NCBI RefSeq assembly: GCF_024519455.1
Contig: NZ_JALJRY010000011.1
Coordinates: 62,001-126,000 of the forward strand
Origin: Streptomyces sp. STR69
Lineage (GTDB): Bacteria; Actinomycetota; Actinomycetes; Streptomycetales; Streptomycetaceae
Direction of reading: 5' to 3'
DNA: 64,000 nucleotides
In this document: positions 8,389-16,309 of the stretch, in pieces
Position numbering within the stretch: position 1 is the first letter of the stretch
How the letters are laid out: every line of letters starts with the position of its first letter
Notes under the pieces: generated by a model
Database searches by the model: none
Seen by the model: the letters and a program-made list of their open reading frames with translations, nothing else
Told to the model about the DNA's origin: nothing
Translations under genes and position numbers: made by a program

Positions 8389-9849
8389 ATGTCCTCCCAG
8401 ACCCAGCTCACCACCCCACGGGAAGACGAGAGATCTCTCTCGACGACCCGCAATGTCCTCGTCATCGTCGCTCTCGTATGGACCGTCCAACTGGTCGCAC
8501 TGGTCGCCGCGTTGTCCGGCATCGCGCAGGCCGATGTCGCGATCCACTTCCGGACCACGAATATCGCCTGGTTCACCCTGATGACCCTGCTGACCGGGAC
8601 CTTCTTCCTGCCTTTCGCCGTCAAGGCCGCGGCGATCTTCGGCAAGAAGCGCGTCCTGCTCGCCGCCACCGGGCTCGGCTTCGCCGGCGACCTGGTCGCC
8701 GCCGTCGCCACTGACTACCGCACCCTGCTGATCGGGCGCGGCATCGCCGGCATCTACGCAGCCACCGCCCCGCTCGCCTACGCGATCACCCGCGATGTGT
8801 TCCCCCGCCGCTGGGTGGGCCTCGCCAGCGGAATCCTCGCCGGCGGCATCGGTCTCGTCGCCTTCGGCGGGCCTTTCCTGTCGGGCTGGCTCCTGGACGA
8901 CTACGGCTTCCGCGGCGTGCTGTGGTTCATGGCCATCAGCACCGCACTGAGCTTCGTCCTGGTGGCCGCCTTCGTGCCGGAGAGCCCGATCCGTGCGGCG
9001 GCCGGCCGAATGGACTGGGCCGGCGGAATCCTTCTCGGCGGCGGGATCACCGCGCTCGTCTACGCCGTCGGTGAGGGGTCGCACTGGGGCTGGAGCAGCG
9101 GCAAGTTCATCACCTGGGTCGTCGCGTCGGCTGTCGCGTTGATCGTCTTCGTGCTCGTCGAGCGCCGGGTCGCCGAACCGCTGTTCCCGTCGTCCATGAC
9201 CCGGCGTCGTCCGGTGTGGACCGTGCTTCTGGCCACATCCGTCGCGGCCGGCGCACTCAGCGCCGTCGGCGTGGTGATCCAGCTCCTGATACTGATGCCC
9301 AAGATCCCCACCATCTCCGACGGCCTGGGCTGGTCCGGGACCCACAACGCCATCGTCACCAGCCCGATCAGCGCCATGATCATCGTGGGGGCCGTCGGTA
9401 CCGGCGCGCTCGCCCGCCGGATGGACTCGCGGATCCTGCTGGGCGTCGGTGCTCTGCTCGCGATCTTCGGTTACGGTCTCGGCACCCACCTGCACCACAG
9501 CGCCCCGCAGATCATCGGGATGGGCGTGTTCGCCGGGCTGGGCACGGGCATCGTCATGGCCAGTGTGCCCATCATGATCATCGAGGCGGTGACCCCCGAG
9601 GAGCAGGCGCTGGCCAACGGCGTCCAGACCCTCGGTATGGGCGTCGCGCAGATCATCGTCTCCCAGGTGGCCTTCGTCGTGATGGCGCAGCACGGGGCCG
9701 TCCTCAAGGGCACCCAGTTCTACCTCGACGCCGGCTTCACGAACGGGCTCTGGCTGGTCGTCGCATGCGTCACCGTGGGCGCGGCACTCATTCTCCTGAT
9801 CCCCAAGACCAAGCACCTCGACGAGGTGGTGGTCGGCCAGGCGGTCTGA
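8389..9849 (+). CDS. MFS transporter (DHA2-like, about 14 transmembrane segments)
   Basis: This 486-residue integral membrane protein has about 14 hydrophobic helices, starting near residue 21. Between helices 2 and 3 lies a KAAAIFGKKRVLL loop like the MFS loop motif, followed by RGIAG in a later helix. The length and helix count fit the drug:H+ antiporter DHA2 group. ATG 8389 is chosen because GGAAGG lies just upstream; the frame is open farther left without a site. It is divergent from the tannase-like esterase, so export or uptake of an aromatic acid or its ester is a reasonable inference. A strong hairpin follows the stop. Confidence 0.85.
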   Translation: MSSQTQLTTPREDERSLSTTRNVLVIVALVWTVQLVALVAALSGIAQADVAIHFRTTNIAWFTLMTLLTGTFFLPFAVKAAAIFGKKRVLLAATGLGFAGDLVAAVATDYRTLLIGRGIAGIYAATAPLAYAITRDVFPRRWVGLASGILAGGIGLVAFGGPFLSGWLLDDYGFRGVLWFMAISTALSFVLVAAFVPESPIRAAAGRMDWAGGILLGGGITALVYAVGEGSHWGWSSGKFITWVVASAVALIVFVLVERRVAEPLFPSSMTRRRPVWTVLLATSVAAGALSAVGVVIQLLILMPKIPTISDGLGWSGTHNAIVTSPISAMIIVGAVGTGALARRMDSRILLGVGALLAIFGYGLGTHLHHSAPQIIGMGVFAGLGTGIVMASVPIMIIEAVTPEEQALANGVQTLGMGVAQIIVSQVAFVVMAQHGAVLKGTQFYLDAGFTNGLWLVVACVTVGAALILLIPKTKHLDEVVVGQAV

Positions 9850-9873
9850 CGCCACGCGGACAGCCCCGAACAA

Positions 9874-9915
9874 GCCGAAGGCCGTTCTCCCGGCGACGGG
9901 CGAACGGCCTTCGGC
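9874..9915. terminator. bidirectional terminator hairpin
   Basis: There is a perfect 14-bp stem (arms 9874-9887 and 9902-9915) with a 14-base loop that itself contains CCCG/CGGG. It sits between the convergent MFS gene and soxG, so it can end transcription from both sides. No U-tract follows, as is usual in Streptomyces. Confidence 0.8.
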
Positions 9916-9926
9916 ACAGGGCGGGT

Positions 9927-10538
9927 TCAGTCGTTCCGCACGTATTCGGCCGCCGCGTCGAGCAGCCAGTCCGTCAGATACCCGGCGAAGGACGAACGCA
10001 CCAACACCCAGAATCCGGCCCCGGGTTCGTCCCGGGCGACCAGCACGACCTGGGTGCGGGCCACGCTGGTCTGAGCGCAGCGCCCGGCGCCGAAGGCACG
10101 CGGGTGCAGGTCCAGCGGGCAGCCGTGGGCGAGCAGATCGCGGGCCCGGGCACCCGAGACGAGCAGCGTGGTGCGCTGGGCGGACACATCGGTGACGGCC
10201 ACGTGCTCGTCACCGCTCGCCGCCCGGATCCGGCTCTCCACCTCCCGCTGTGTGTCCGGCGGCCCCACCACCAGCCACTCGTCGGGACCGAGCCACAGTG
10301 CGGTCAACTCCCCCGCCCGCACAACGGTGTTGGGCTCCAGAGGCAGGGACAGGCCGAGAGCGAGTCCTACGGCGTCCGCCGCCGCGCCCTTCGCGTCGAG
10401 CCGGACGTTCACCTGGGCCAGGAAGGGCAGCTCGGCCAGCCGGACCGCGCCGCCGGAGGAGCGCGTCGCGGCGGCCAGCCGGCCCGCTGCACCCGCGAGC
10501 GGGCTGCGGCGCGGCACGGAGAGGACGGTGTCAGCCAT
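9927..10538 (-). CDS. soxG: sarcosine oxidase gamma subunit
   Basis: This 203-residue protein is the last gene of the sarcosine oxidase operon. Recognisable SoxG features are the SPLAG start region, the PFLAQVNVRL strand, LGPDEWLVV and a C-terminal GYLTDWLLDAA segment. Gamma is the smallest folded accessory subunit of the heterotetrameric enzyme; it contacts alpha and has no cofactor of its own. The ATG at 10538 overlaps the end of soxA by 8 bases (ATGGCTGA), a clear sign of translational coupling and equal subunit supply. The stop is followed by the 14-bp hairpin at 9874-9915. The N-terminal half is somewhat Ala-rich but otherwise ordinary. Confidence 0.9.
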   Translation of the reverse strand: MADTVLSVPRRSPLAGAAGRLAAATRSSGGAVRLAELPFLAQVNVRLDAKGAAADAVGLALGLSLPLEPNTVVRAGELTALWLGPDEWLVVGPPDTQREVESRIRAASGDEHVAVTDVSAQRTTLLVSGARARDLLAHGCPLDLHPRAFGAGRCAQTSVARTQVVLVARDEPGAGFWVLVRSSFAGYLTDWLLDAAAEYVRND

Positions 10539-13500
10539 CGCGGCGGGCTCCTTCGGGGTCGTAGAGGACGGGGCTTGCGACGGTGACCGGGATCAGCCGG
10601 TCGCCCACGGGGGCGTAGAGGCGTTCGCCGATGCGGTCCCGGCCGCCCTTGATCAGGGCGAGGGCGAAGGTGCGGCCGAGGGCGGCGCTGCGGTAGCTGG
10701 AGGTGACATGGCCGAGCATCGGGACGGGCGGGGCCGGAAGCACGCTGTCGGCGATCAGTTGGGTGCCCTCGGGGAGGAAGGCGGCGGGGTCGTCGGGGAG
10801 CAGGCCGACCAGGTGTTTGCGGTCGGGGCGGACGGCGTCGGCGCGGGCGTAGGAGCGCTTGCCGATGAAGTCCGGCTTCTTCTTCGAGACCGCCCAACTC
10901 ATACCGAGATCCTGGGGAGTTACGGTGCCGTCGGTGTCCTGGCCGATGATCGGGTAGCCCTTCTCGGCACGCAGGACGTGCATGGTCTCGGTGCCGTACG
11001 GGGTGATGCCGAAGGGGGCGCCGGCCTCGTACAGGGCCTCCCACAGGGCGAGCGCCTCCCACGGTGACACATTGATCTCGTAGGCGAGTTCGCCGGAGAA
11101 GCTGATCCGGCACACCCTGGCCTCGATGCCCGCGACTGCCGTGTCCCGCCAGGCCATGAACGGGAAGTCGTCGTTGCCGACCGCCAGTTGGGGCGCGAGC
11201 GAGCCGAGCACCTCGCGGGAGCGGGGGCCGACCAGGGCGACGGTGGCCCACTGTTCGGTCACCGAGGCGCAGTGGACGCGGAGTTCGGGCCACTCGGTCT
11301 GGTGCCACTCCTCCATCCAGTCGAGTACGGCGGCGGCGTTGCCCGTGGTCGTGGTGACCAGGTAGCGGTCCGGTGCGAGTCGGATGGCCGTACCGTCGTC
11401 GAAGACCATGCCGTCCGGGCGGCACATGACGCCGTAACGGATCATGCCGACCTTCAGGTTGCTCATCATGTTGGTGTAGAGCCGGTCGAGGAAGACGGGT
11501 GCGTCGGGACCCTGTACGTCGATCTTGCCGAGGGTGGAGCCGTCCATGAAGGCGACACCCTCGCGGGCCGCCGCGCACTCGCGCAGCACGGCGGTCTCCA
11601 TGTCCTCGCCGTCCCGCGGGTAGTACCAAGGGCGCTTCCACTGGCCGACGTTCTCGAACAGGGCGCCCTGCATGACGTGCCAGTCGTGCAGGGCAGTTGT
11701 ACGGATCGGGTCGTGCAGTGCGCCCCGGTCGCGGCCCGCGAGGGTGGCGAAGGAGACGGGTGTGTAGGGCGGACGGAATGTTGTTGTGCCGAGGTCCGAG
11801 ATGTCGACGCCGAGGAGTTCCGCGACCACCCCGCTTGCCAGGACGCCGGAGGTCTTGCCCTGGTCGTTGGCCGTGCCGGCCGTCGTGTAGCGCTTGGTGT
11901 GCTCGACGGAGTTGAGGCCGGCGCCGGTGGCACGGGTCAAGTCGCCCACGGTCACGTCGCGTTGGAGGTCCACGAAGCGGGGGGCTGCGGTGGCGGAGGG
12001 GACGAGGAACACCTGCATGGCGGGGGTGGTGCCGGGTTCGGTGGGCACCGGGGGCAGGTTCGGTGCCTCGGCGGTGTAACCCTCGGCCTCGATCGCGCGG
12101 GCGCCTGCGGCTGCGCCCTGGGCGAGGACTTCGGCCAGGTCCGACGCCCCGTTCGCGCTGCCCGCGACCTCGACGGCCTGTCGGCAGGTGTCGGGGACGA
12201 AGGAGCCGAGGGTGTCGTCGTAACGGAGTTTGCCGCCGGCCTGACTGAAGAGGTGGGCGACGGGGTTCCAGCCGCCGGAGACCAGGAGGAGGTCGGTCGC
12301 GAAGTGCCGTGTCGTGCCTGTGGTTTCGCCGTACGGGGCGACCGTCACGGCGGTCAGTCGCGGGGCTCCCTCGGTGGCGACGACGGCGTGACCGGTCAGT
12401 ACCTCGATGCCGGCCTCACGGGCTCGGCGTGCCCACTCGCCCGGTTCCGACGGGCGGGTGTCCACGATCGCGGCGACCTGCACGCCGGCCGCCGCCAGGT
12501 CCAACGCGGCTGCGTACGCACTGTCGTTGGTGGTGAAGACGACGGCCTGGCGGCCGGGCAGGACGCCGTGGCGGTTGACGTACGCGCGGGCCGAGGCGGC
12601 GAGCATCACTCCGGGGCGGTCGTTGTCCGCGAAGGCAAGTGAGCGTTCGTGCGCGCCCGTTGCGAGGACGACTCGGCGGGCGCGGATGCGCCAGACGCGT
12701 TCACGGGAGACGTGGGCGGGGGCCGCTGCGCCCAGGTGGTTCGTGCGGCGTTCCACGGCGAGGAGGTGGTTGTCGTCGTAGTGGCCGAAGACGGTGGTGC
12801 GGGTCAGTACGCGTACGTCGGGGGTGGTGGTGAGTTCCTCGCTCAACTCCGCTGCCCAGTCGAGGAGTTGGGCCGTGTCCAGGAGGCTGCCGCCCAGTTC
12901 GGGGTGGTCGTCGGCGATGATGACCCGGGCTCCGCTGCGGGCGGCGGCGGATGCTGCCGCGAGGCCGGCGGGGCCTGCGCCGACCACAAGCAGGTCGCAG
13001 TGGGTGTGGACGGCGTCGTAGCGGGCCGGGTCCGGGGCGGTGGCCAGGCGGCCCTGACCGGGGAGGCCGGTCGCTACCAGGCCGTCGTAGAGCTCGATGG
13101 TGGTCGCGGGGAGCATCGGCTCCGGGAAGGGGGCCTCGATCTGGATGACCGCGTTGGGTTCTTCCACTCCGGCGGTGAAGATGCCTCGGGGGCGGCCGAG
13201 TTTGATGCTGGTGCCGGTTTGGATGACGCCGTTGGCGAGGAGGGCGGAGGCGAGGGTGTCGCCTTTGCAGCCCGTGTATTCGGTGCCGTCGAAGGTGAAG
13301 GTGAGGGGGGTGTCTCGGTGGATTCGGCCTCGGGTGGGGTGGCGGAACGGATTTGTCTCGCCCCCGCCGCCCCTACCCGTCCCGTCCTCCAGGGGCTCTG
13401 CCCCTTCGACCCCGTTCCCAGGGGGCTCCGCCCCCTGGACCCCCGTCGGCCCTGAAGGGGCCTCGTCCTCAAACGCCGGACGGGCTGATGCCGCGGTCGG

Positions 13501-13764
13501 TTGCGGCTCCCCCGCCCGGTACACCGTCAGGATCTCGTTCGTCGACGTGTCCCGTACCGCATTGAACCAGCGGCGGCAGCCCGCCGCGTGGCTCCACCGT
13601 TCTGCGAACGGGCCCTTGGGGTTGGCGCGGAAGAACAGGTAGCGGGCCCATTCCTCGTCGGTCAGGTCGGCCGGGCTCTCCGGGTAGGCCACGTGGGCCT
13701 GGCCGCCGTAGTGGAACTCGGCCTCGTCGCGGGGCCCGCACCAGGGGCAGGGGATCAGCAGCAT
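10531..13764 (-). CDS. soxDA: sarcosine oxidase delta-alpha fusion (SoxD-SoxA)
   Basis: One uninterrupted 1077-residue frame joins two subunits that are normally separate. Residues 1 to about 93 are SoxD, with the zinc-site motif CPWCG and the conserved HYGGQAH and YP. About 37 residues of low-complexity linker follow. SoxA then begins at NPFRHPTRGRI with the N-terminal ferredoxin-like domain (CKGDTLASALLANG), the Rossmann VVGAGPAGLAAA and a C-terminal GcvT-like folate-binding domain. The linker is encoded by a dispersed GC-rich repeat (13385-13487). I find no in-frame ATG, GTG or TTG between the repeat and SoxA that could restart translation. The enzyme oxidises sarcosine to glycine, giving H2O2 and 5,10-methylene-THF. 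Confidence 0.88.
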   Translation of the reverse strand: MLLIPCPWCGPRDEAEFHYGGQAHVAYPESPADLTDEEWARYLFFRANPKGPFAERWSHAAGCRRWFNAVRDTSTNEILTVYRAGEPQPTAASARPAFEDEAPSGPTGVQGAEPPGNGVEGAEPLEDGTGRGGGGETNPFRHPTRGRIHRDTPLTFTFDGTEYTGCKGDTLASALLANGVIQTGTSIKLGRPRGIFTAGVEEPNAVIQIEAPFPEPMLPATTIELYDGLVATGLPGQGRLATAPDPARYDAVHTHCDLLVVGAGPAGLAAASAAARSGARVIIADDHPELGGSLLDTAQLLDWAAELSEELTTTPDVRVLTRTTVFGHYDDNHLLAVERRTNHLGAAAPAHVSRERVWRIRARRVVLATGAHERSLAFADNDRPGVMLAASARAYVNRHGVLPGRQAVVFTTNDSAYAAALDLAAAGVQVAAIVDTRPSEPGEWARRAREAGIEVLTGHAVVATEGAPRLTAVTVAPYGETTGTTRHFATDLLLVSGGWNPVAHLFSQAGGKLRYDDTLGSFVPDTCRQAVEVAGSANGASDLAEVLAQGAAAGARAIEAEGYTAEAPNLPPVPTEPGTTPAMQVFLVPSATAAPRFVDLQRDVTVGDLTRATGAGLNSVEHTKRYTTAGTANDQGKTSGVLASGVVAELLGVDISDLGTTTFRPPYTPVSFATLAGRDRGALHDPIRTTALHDWHVMQGALFENVGQWKRPWYYPRDGEDMETAVLRECAAAREGVAFMDGSTLGKIDVQGPDAPVFLDRLYTNMMSNLKVGMIRYGVMCRPDGMVFDDGTAIRLAPDRYLVTTTTGNAAAVLDWMEEWHQTEWPELRVHCASVTEQWATVALVGPRSREVLGSLAPQLAVGNDDFPFMAWRDTAVAGIEARVCRISFSGELAYEINVSPWEALALWEALYEAGAPFGITPYGTETMHVLRAEKGYPIIGQDTDGTVTPQDLGMSWAVSKKKPDFIGKRSYARADAVRPDRKHLVGLLPDDPAAFLPEGTQLIADSVLPAPPVPMLGHVTSSYRSAALGRTFALALIKGGRDRIGERLYAPVGDRLIPVTVASPVLYDPEGARRDG
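13385..13487. repeat. dispersed GC-rich repeat, family A (copy 1), inside soxDA
   Basis: The segment contains CTCGTCCTCAAACGCCGGAC and the flanking hairpin-prone runs CAGGGGGCTCCGCCCCCTG and GGCCCTGAAGGGGCC. A related copy lies at 25782-25856 in the opposite orientation. Such elements are usual between Streptomyces genes; here it is translated as the SoxD-SoxA linker. Confidence 0.7.
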
Positions 13765-13775
13765 GGTTGGGCTCC

Positions 13776-15008
13776 CTAGTGGGCCACCGCGGCGGCGCCG
13801 TGCTCGTCGACGAGCGCGCCGGTGGTGAAACGGTCGAGCGAGAAGGGGGCGTTGAGGTGGTGAGGCGTGTCGTGGGCGATCGTGTGCGCGTAGACCCAGC
13901 CGACACCCGGAGTGGCCTTGAAGCCTCCCGTTCCCCAACCGCAGTTCAGGTAGAGGTTGTCGACCGGGGTGAGGCCGACGATGGGTGAGGCGTCGGGGGT
14001 GACGTCCACGATGCCGCCCCAGGTGCGCAGCACGTGCGCGCGGGCGAAGACCGGGAACAGTTCCAGCGCCGCCGCCATCTGTTCCTCGATGATGTGGAAC
14101 GCGCCGCGCTGGGTGTAGGAGTTGTACGAGTCGATGCCCGCGCCCATCACCAACTCGCCCTTGTGCGCCTGACTTACGTACACATGGACCGCGTTGGACA
14201 TGACGACCGTGGGGTGGACCGGCTCCAGCAGCTCCGACACCAGGGCCTGCAACGGGTGGCTCTGGAGCGGGAGTTGGATGCCGGCCATGGCCGCGAGGAC
14301 GGACGTGTGGCCTGCCGAGCAGAGAGCTACCTTGCCTGCCGCTATCGGGCCGAGTGTCGTCTGTACGCCGGTCACCCTTCCGTCGACGATGTCCAGCCCC
14401 GTGACTTCGCAGTTCTGGATGATGTCGATGCCCGCGGCGTCCGCCGAGCGGGCCAGGCCCCAGGCGACATGGTCGTGCTTGGCGATGCCCGCGCGTGGTT
14501 GATAAGTGGCCCCCATCACCGGATAGCGCACGTCCGGTGAGATGTTGACGATCGGGCAGACCTCTTTGACCTGCCGTTCGTCGAGCCATTCCGCGTCCAC
14601 GCCGTTCAGGCGGTTCGCCTCCACTCGGCGCACGCTGTCGCGGACGTCCTGGAGGCTGTGGGCGAGGTTGAGGACTCCGCGCTGGGAGAAGAGGATCGGG
14701 TAGTCCAGCTCCTCCTCCAGGCCCTCCCACAACTTCAGCGCGTGCTCGTAGATGCCCGCGCTCTCGTCCCAGAGGTAGTTGGAGCGGATGATCGTGGTGT
14801 TGCGGGCCATGTTGCCGCCCGCCAGCCAGCCCTTCTCCAGCACCGCGACGTTCGTGATGCCGTGGTTCTTCGCCAGGTAGTGGGCGGTGGCCAGGCCGTG
14901 GCCTCCGCCACCGACCACGATCACGTCGTACGAGCGTTTCGGCTCGGGTGTGCGCCAGAGCCAGTCGGGGTGTTCGGGGAGGTCGGCACCCGGAGTGCGG
15001 GGGGTCAT
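13776..15008 (-). CDS. soxB: sarcosine oxidase beta subunit
   Basis: This 410-residue flavoprotein has an N-terminal Rossmann motif, DVIVVGGGGHGLATAHYLA (about residues 28-46), and the conserved NMARNTTIIRSNY segment. The KHDHVAWG region has His residues at the place where FMN is covalently bound in the family. The C-terminal part (CGWGTGGFKATPG) closes the FAD site. Beta carries the substrate site that oxidises sarcosine and also dimethylates related amines weakly in some species. Its start overlaps glyA by 4 bases (ATGA), and soxD begins 11 bases after its stop. The order glyA-soxB-soxDA-soxG matches the known sox operons except for the fusion. Confidence 0.93.
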   Translation of the reverse strand: MTPRTPGADLPEHPDWLWRTPEPKRSYDVIVVGGGGHGLATAHYLAKNHGITNVAVLEKGWLAGGNMARNTTIIRSNYLWDESAGIYEHALKLWEGLEEELDYPILFSQRGVLNLAHSLQDVRDSVRRVEANRLNGVDAEWLDERQVKEVCPIVNISPDVRYPVMGATYQPRAGIAKHDHVAWGLARSADAAGIDIIQNCEVTGLDIVDGRVTGVQTTLGPIAAGKVALCSAGHTSVLAAMAGIQLPLQSHPLQALVSELLEPVHPTVVMSNAVHVYVSQAHKGELVMGAGIDSYNSYTQRGAFHIIEEQMAAALELFPVFARAHVLRTWGGIVDVTPDASPIVGLTPVDNLYLNCGWGTGGFKATPGVGWVYAHTIAHDTPHHLNAPFSLDRFTTGALVDEHGAAAVAH

Positions 15009-16288
15009 CGGGCGTCGCCCTCCTCGGACAGGTGCGGGTAGAGCGGGTGTTTCGCGGCGAGGGCCTCGGTGCGGGTGCGCAACTCGCCTATGTCCGGGTT
15101 CGGTTGGAGGGCCAGCGCGATCACGTCGGACACCTCCGCGAAGTCCTCCTCCGTGAAGCCTCGCGTGGCCAGTGCCGGGGTGCCGATGCGCAGGCCCGAC
15201 GTGACCATGGGCGGACGCGGGTCGAAGGGCACGGCGTTGCGGTTGACGGTGATGCCGATCTCGTGGAGCAGGTCTTCCGCCTGCCTGCCGTCCAGCTCGG
15301 AGTCGCGCAGGTCGACCAGGACGAGATGGACGTCCGTGCCGCCGGTGAGGACCTTCACGCCGGTGGCGGCCACGTCGGCTCGGGTGAGGCGTTCGGCGAG
15401 GATGCGGGAGCCGGCGAGCGTGCGGGCCTGGCGTTCGGCGAACTCGGGTGAGGCCGCGACCTTGAACGAGACCGCCTTCGCGGCGATGACGTGTTCCAGG
15501 GGGCCGCCCTGCATGCCGGGGAACACCGCCGAGTTGATCTTCTTGGCCAGGTCGGCCTCGTTGGTGAGGATGACTCCGCCGCGCGGGCCGCCGAGGGTTT
15601 TGTGCGTGGTCGTCGTGGTCACGTGTGCGTGCGGGACCGGGTTCGGGTGCAGGCCTGCGGCCACCAGGCCCGCGAAGTGCGCCATGTCGACCATCAGCAG
15701 CGCGCCCACCTCGTCGGCGATCCGCCGGAACTCCGCGAAGTCCAACTGCCGTGGATACGCCGACCAGCCCGCGATGATCATCTTCGGGGCGTGTTCCTTG
15801 GCGAGGCGCTCCACCTCGTCCATGTCGACCAGGTTGTCGGTCTCGGAGACGTGGTACGGCACCACGTTCAGCATCTTGCCGCTGTAGTTGAGGCGCATGC
15901 CGTGGGTGAGGTGGCCGCCGTGTGCGAGGTCGAGGCCGAGGATCGTGTCGCCGGGCTTCAACAGGGCGAAGAAGACTGCCGTGTTGGCCTGTGCGCCCGA
16001 GTGCGGCTGAACGTTGGCGAAGCCCGCGCCGAAGAGGGACTTGACCCGCTCGATGGCCAACCGCTCGGTGACGTCGACGTGTTCGCAGCCGCCGTAGTAG
16101 CGGCGGCCGGGGTAGCCCTCCGCGTACTTGTTGGTGAGGACGGAGCCCTGCGCCTCCAGTACGGCGGAGGGCGCGAAGTTCTCGGAGGCGATCATCTCCA
16201 ACGTGGACTGCTGGCGGTGCAGTTCGGCGCGGAGCGCGGCGTGGACCTCGGGGTCCAGTTCGGCCAAGGGGGTGTTCAGCGCGTTCAT
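15005..16288 (-). CDS. glyA: serine hydroxymethyltransferase
   Basis: This 427-residue PLP enzyme has the family motifs LEMIASENFAP, NVQPHSGAQAN, and the PLP-lysine segment TTTTHKTLGGPRGG. It interconverts glycine plus 5,10-methylene-THF with serine plus THF. Within a sarcosine operon it disposes of the glycine and C1 unit made by sarcosine oxidase. It is likely a second, catabolic glyA; the housekeeping copy would be elsewhere. ATG 16288 is preceded by GGAAGG. It lies 21 bases after the dimethylglycine dehydrogenase gene and overlaps soxB, so it belongs to the same transcript. Confidence 0.95.
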   Translation of the reverse strand: MNALNTPLAELDPEVHAALRAELHRQQSTLEMIASENFAPSAVLEAQGSVLTNKYAEGYPGRRYYGGCEHVDVTERLAIERVKSLFGAGFANVQPHSGAQANTAVFFALLKPGDTILGLDLAHGGHLTHGMRLNYSGKMLNVVPYHVSETDNLVDMDEVERLAKEHAPKMIIAGWSAYPRQLDFAEFRRIADEVGALLMVDMAHFAGLVAAGLHPNPVPHAHVTTTTTHKTLGGPRGGVILTNEADLAKKINSAVFPGMQGGPLEHVIAAKAVSFKVAASPEFAERQARTLAGSRILAERLTRADVAATGVKVLTGGTDVHLVLVDLRDSELDGRQAEDLLHEIGITVNRNAVPFDPRPPMVTSGLRIGTPALATRGFTEEDFAEVSDVIALALQPNPDIGELRTRTEALAAKHPLYPHLSEEGDAR

Positions 16289-16309
16289 TCGGAGTTCTCG
16301 TCCTTCCGG

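Noticed and set aside
13764..14730. Upstream extension of the soxDA frame opposite and across soxB
   Set aside because: It lies in another frame of soxB, and SoxD has a clear ATG and domain start at 13764.
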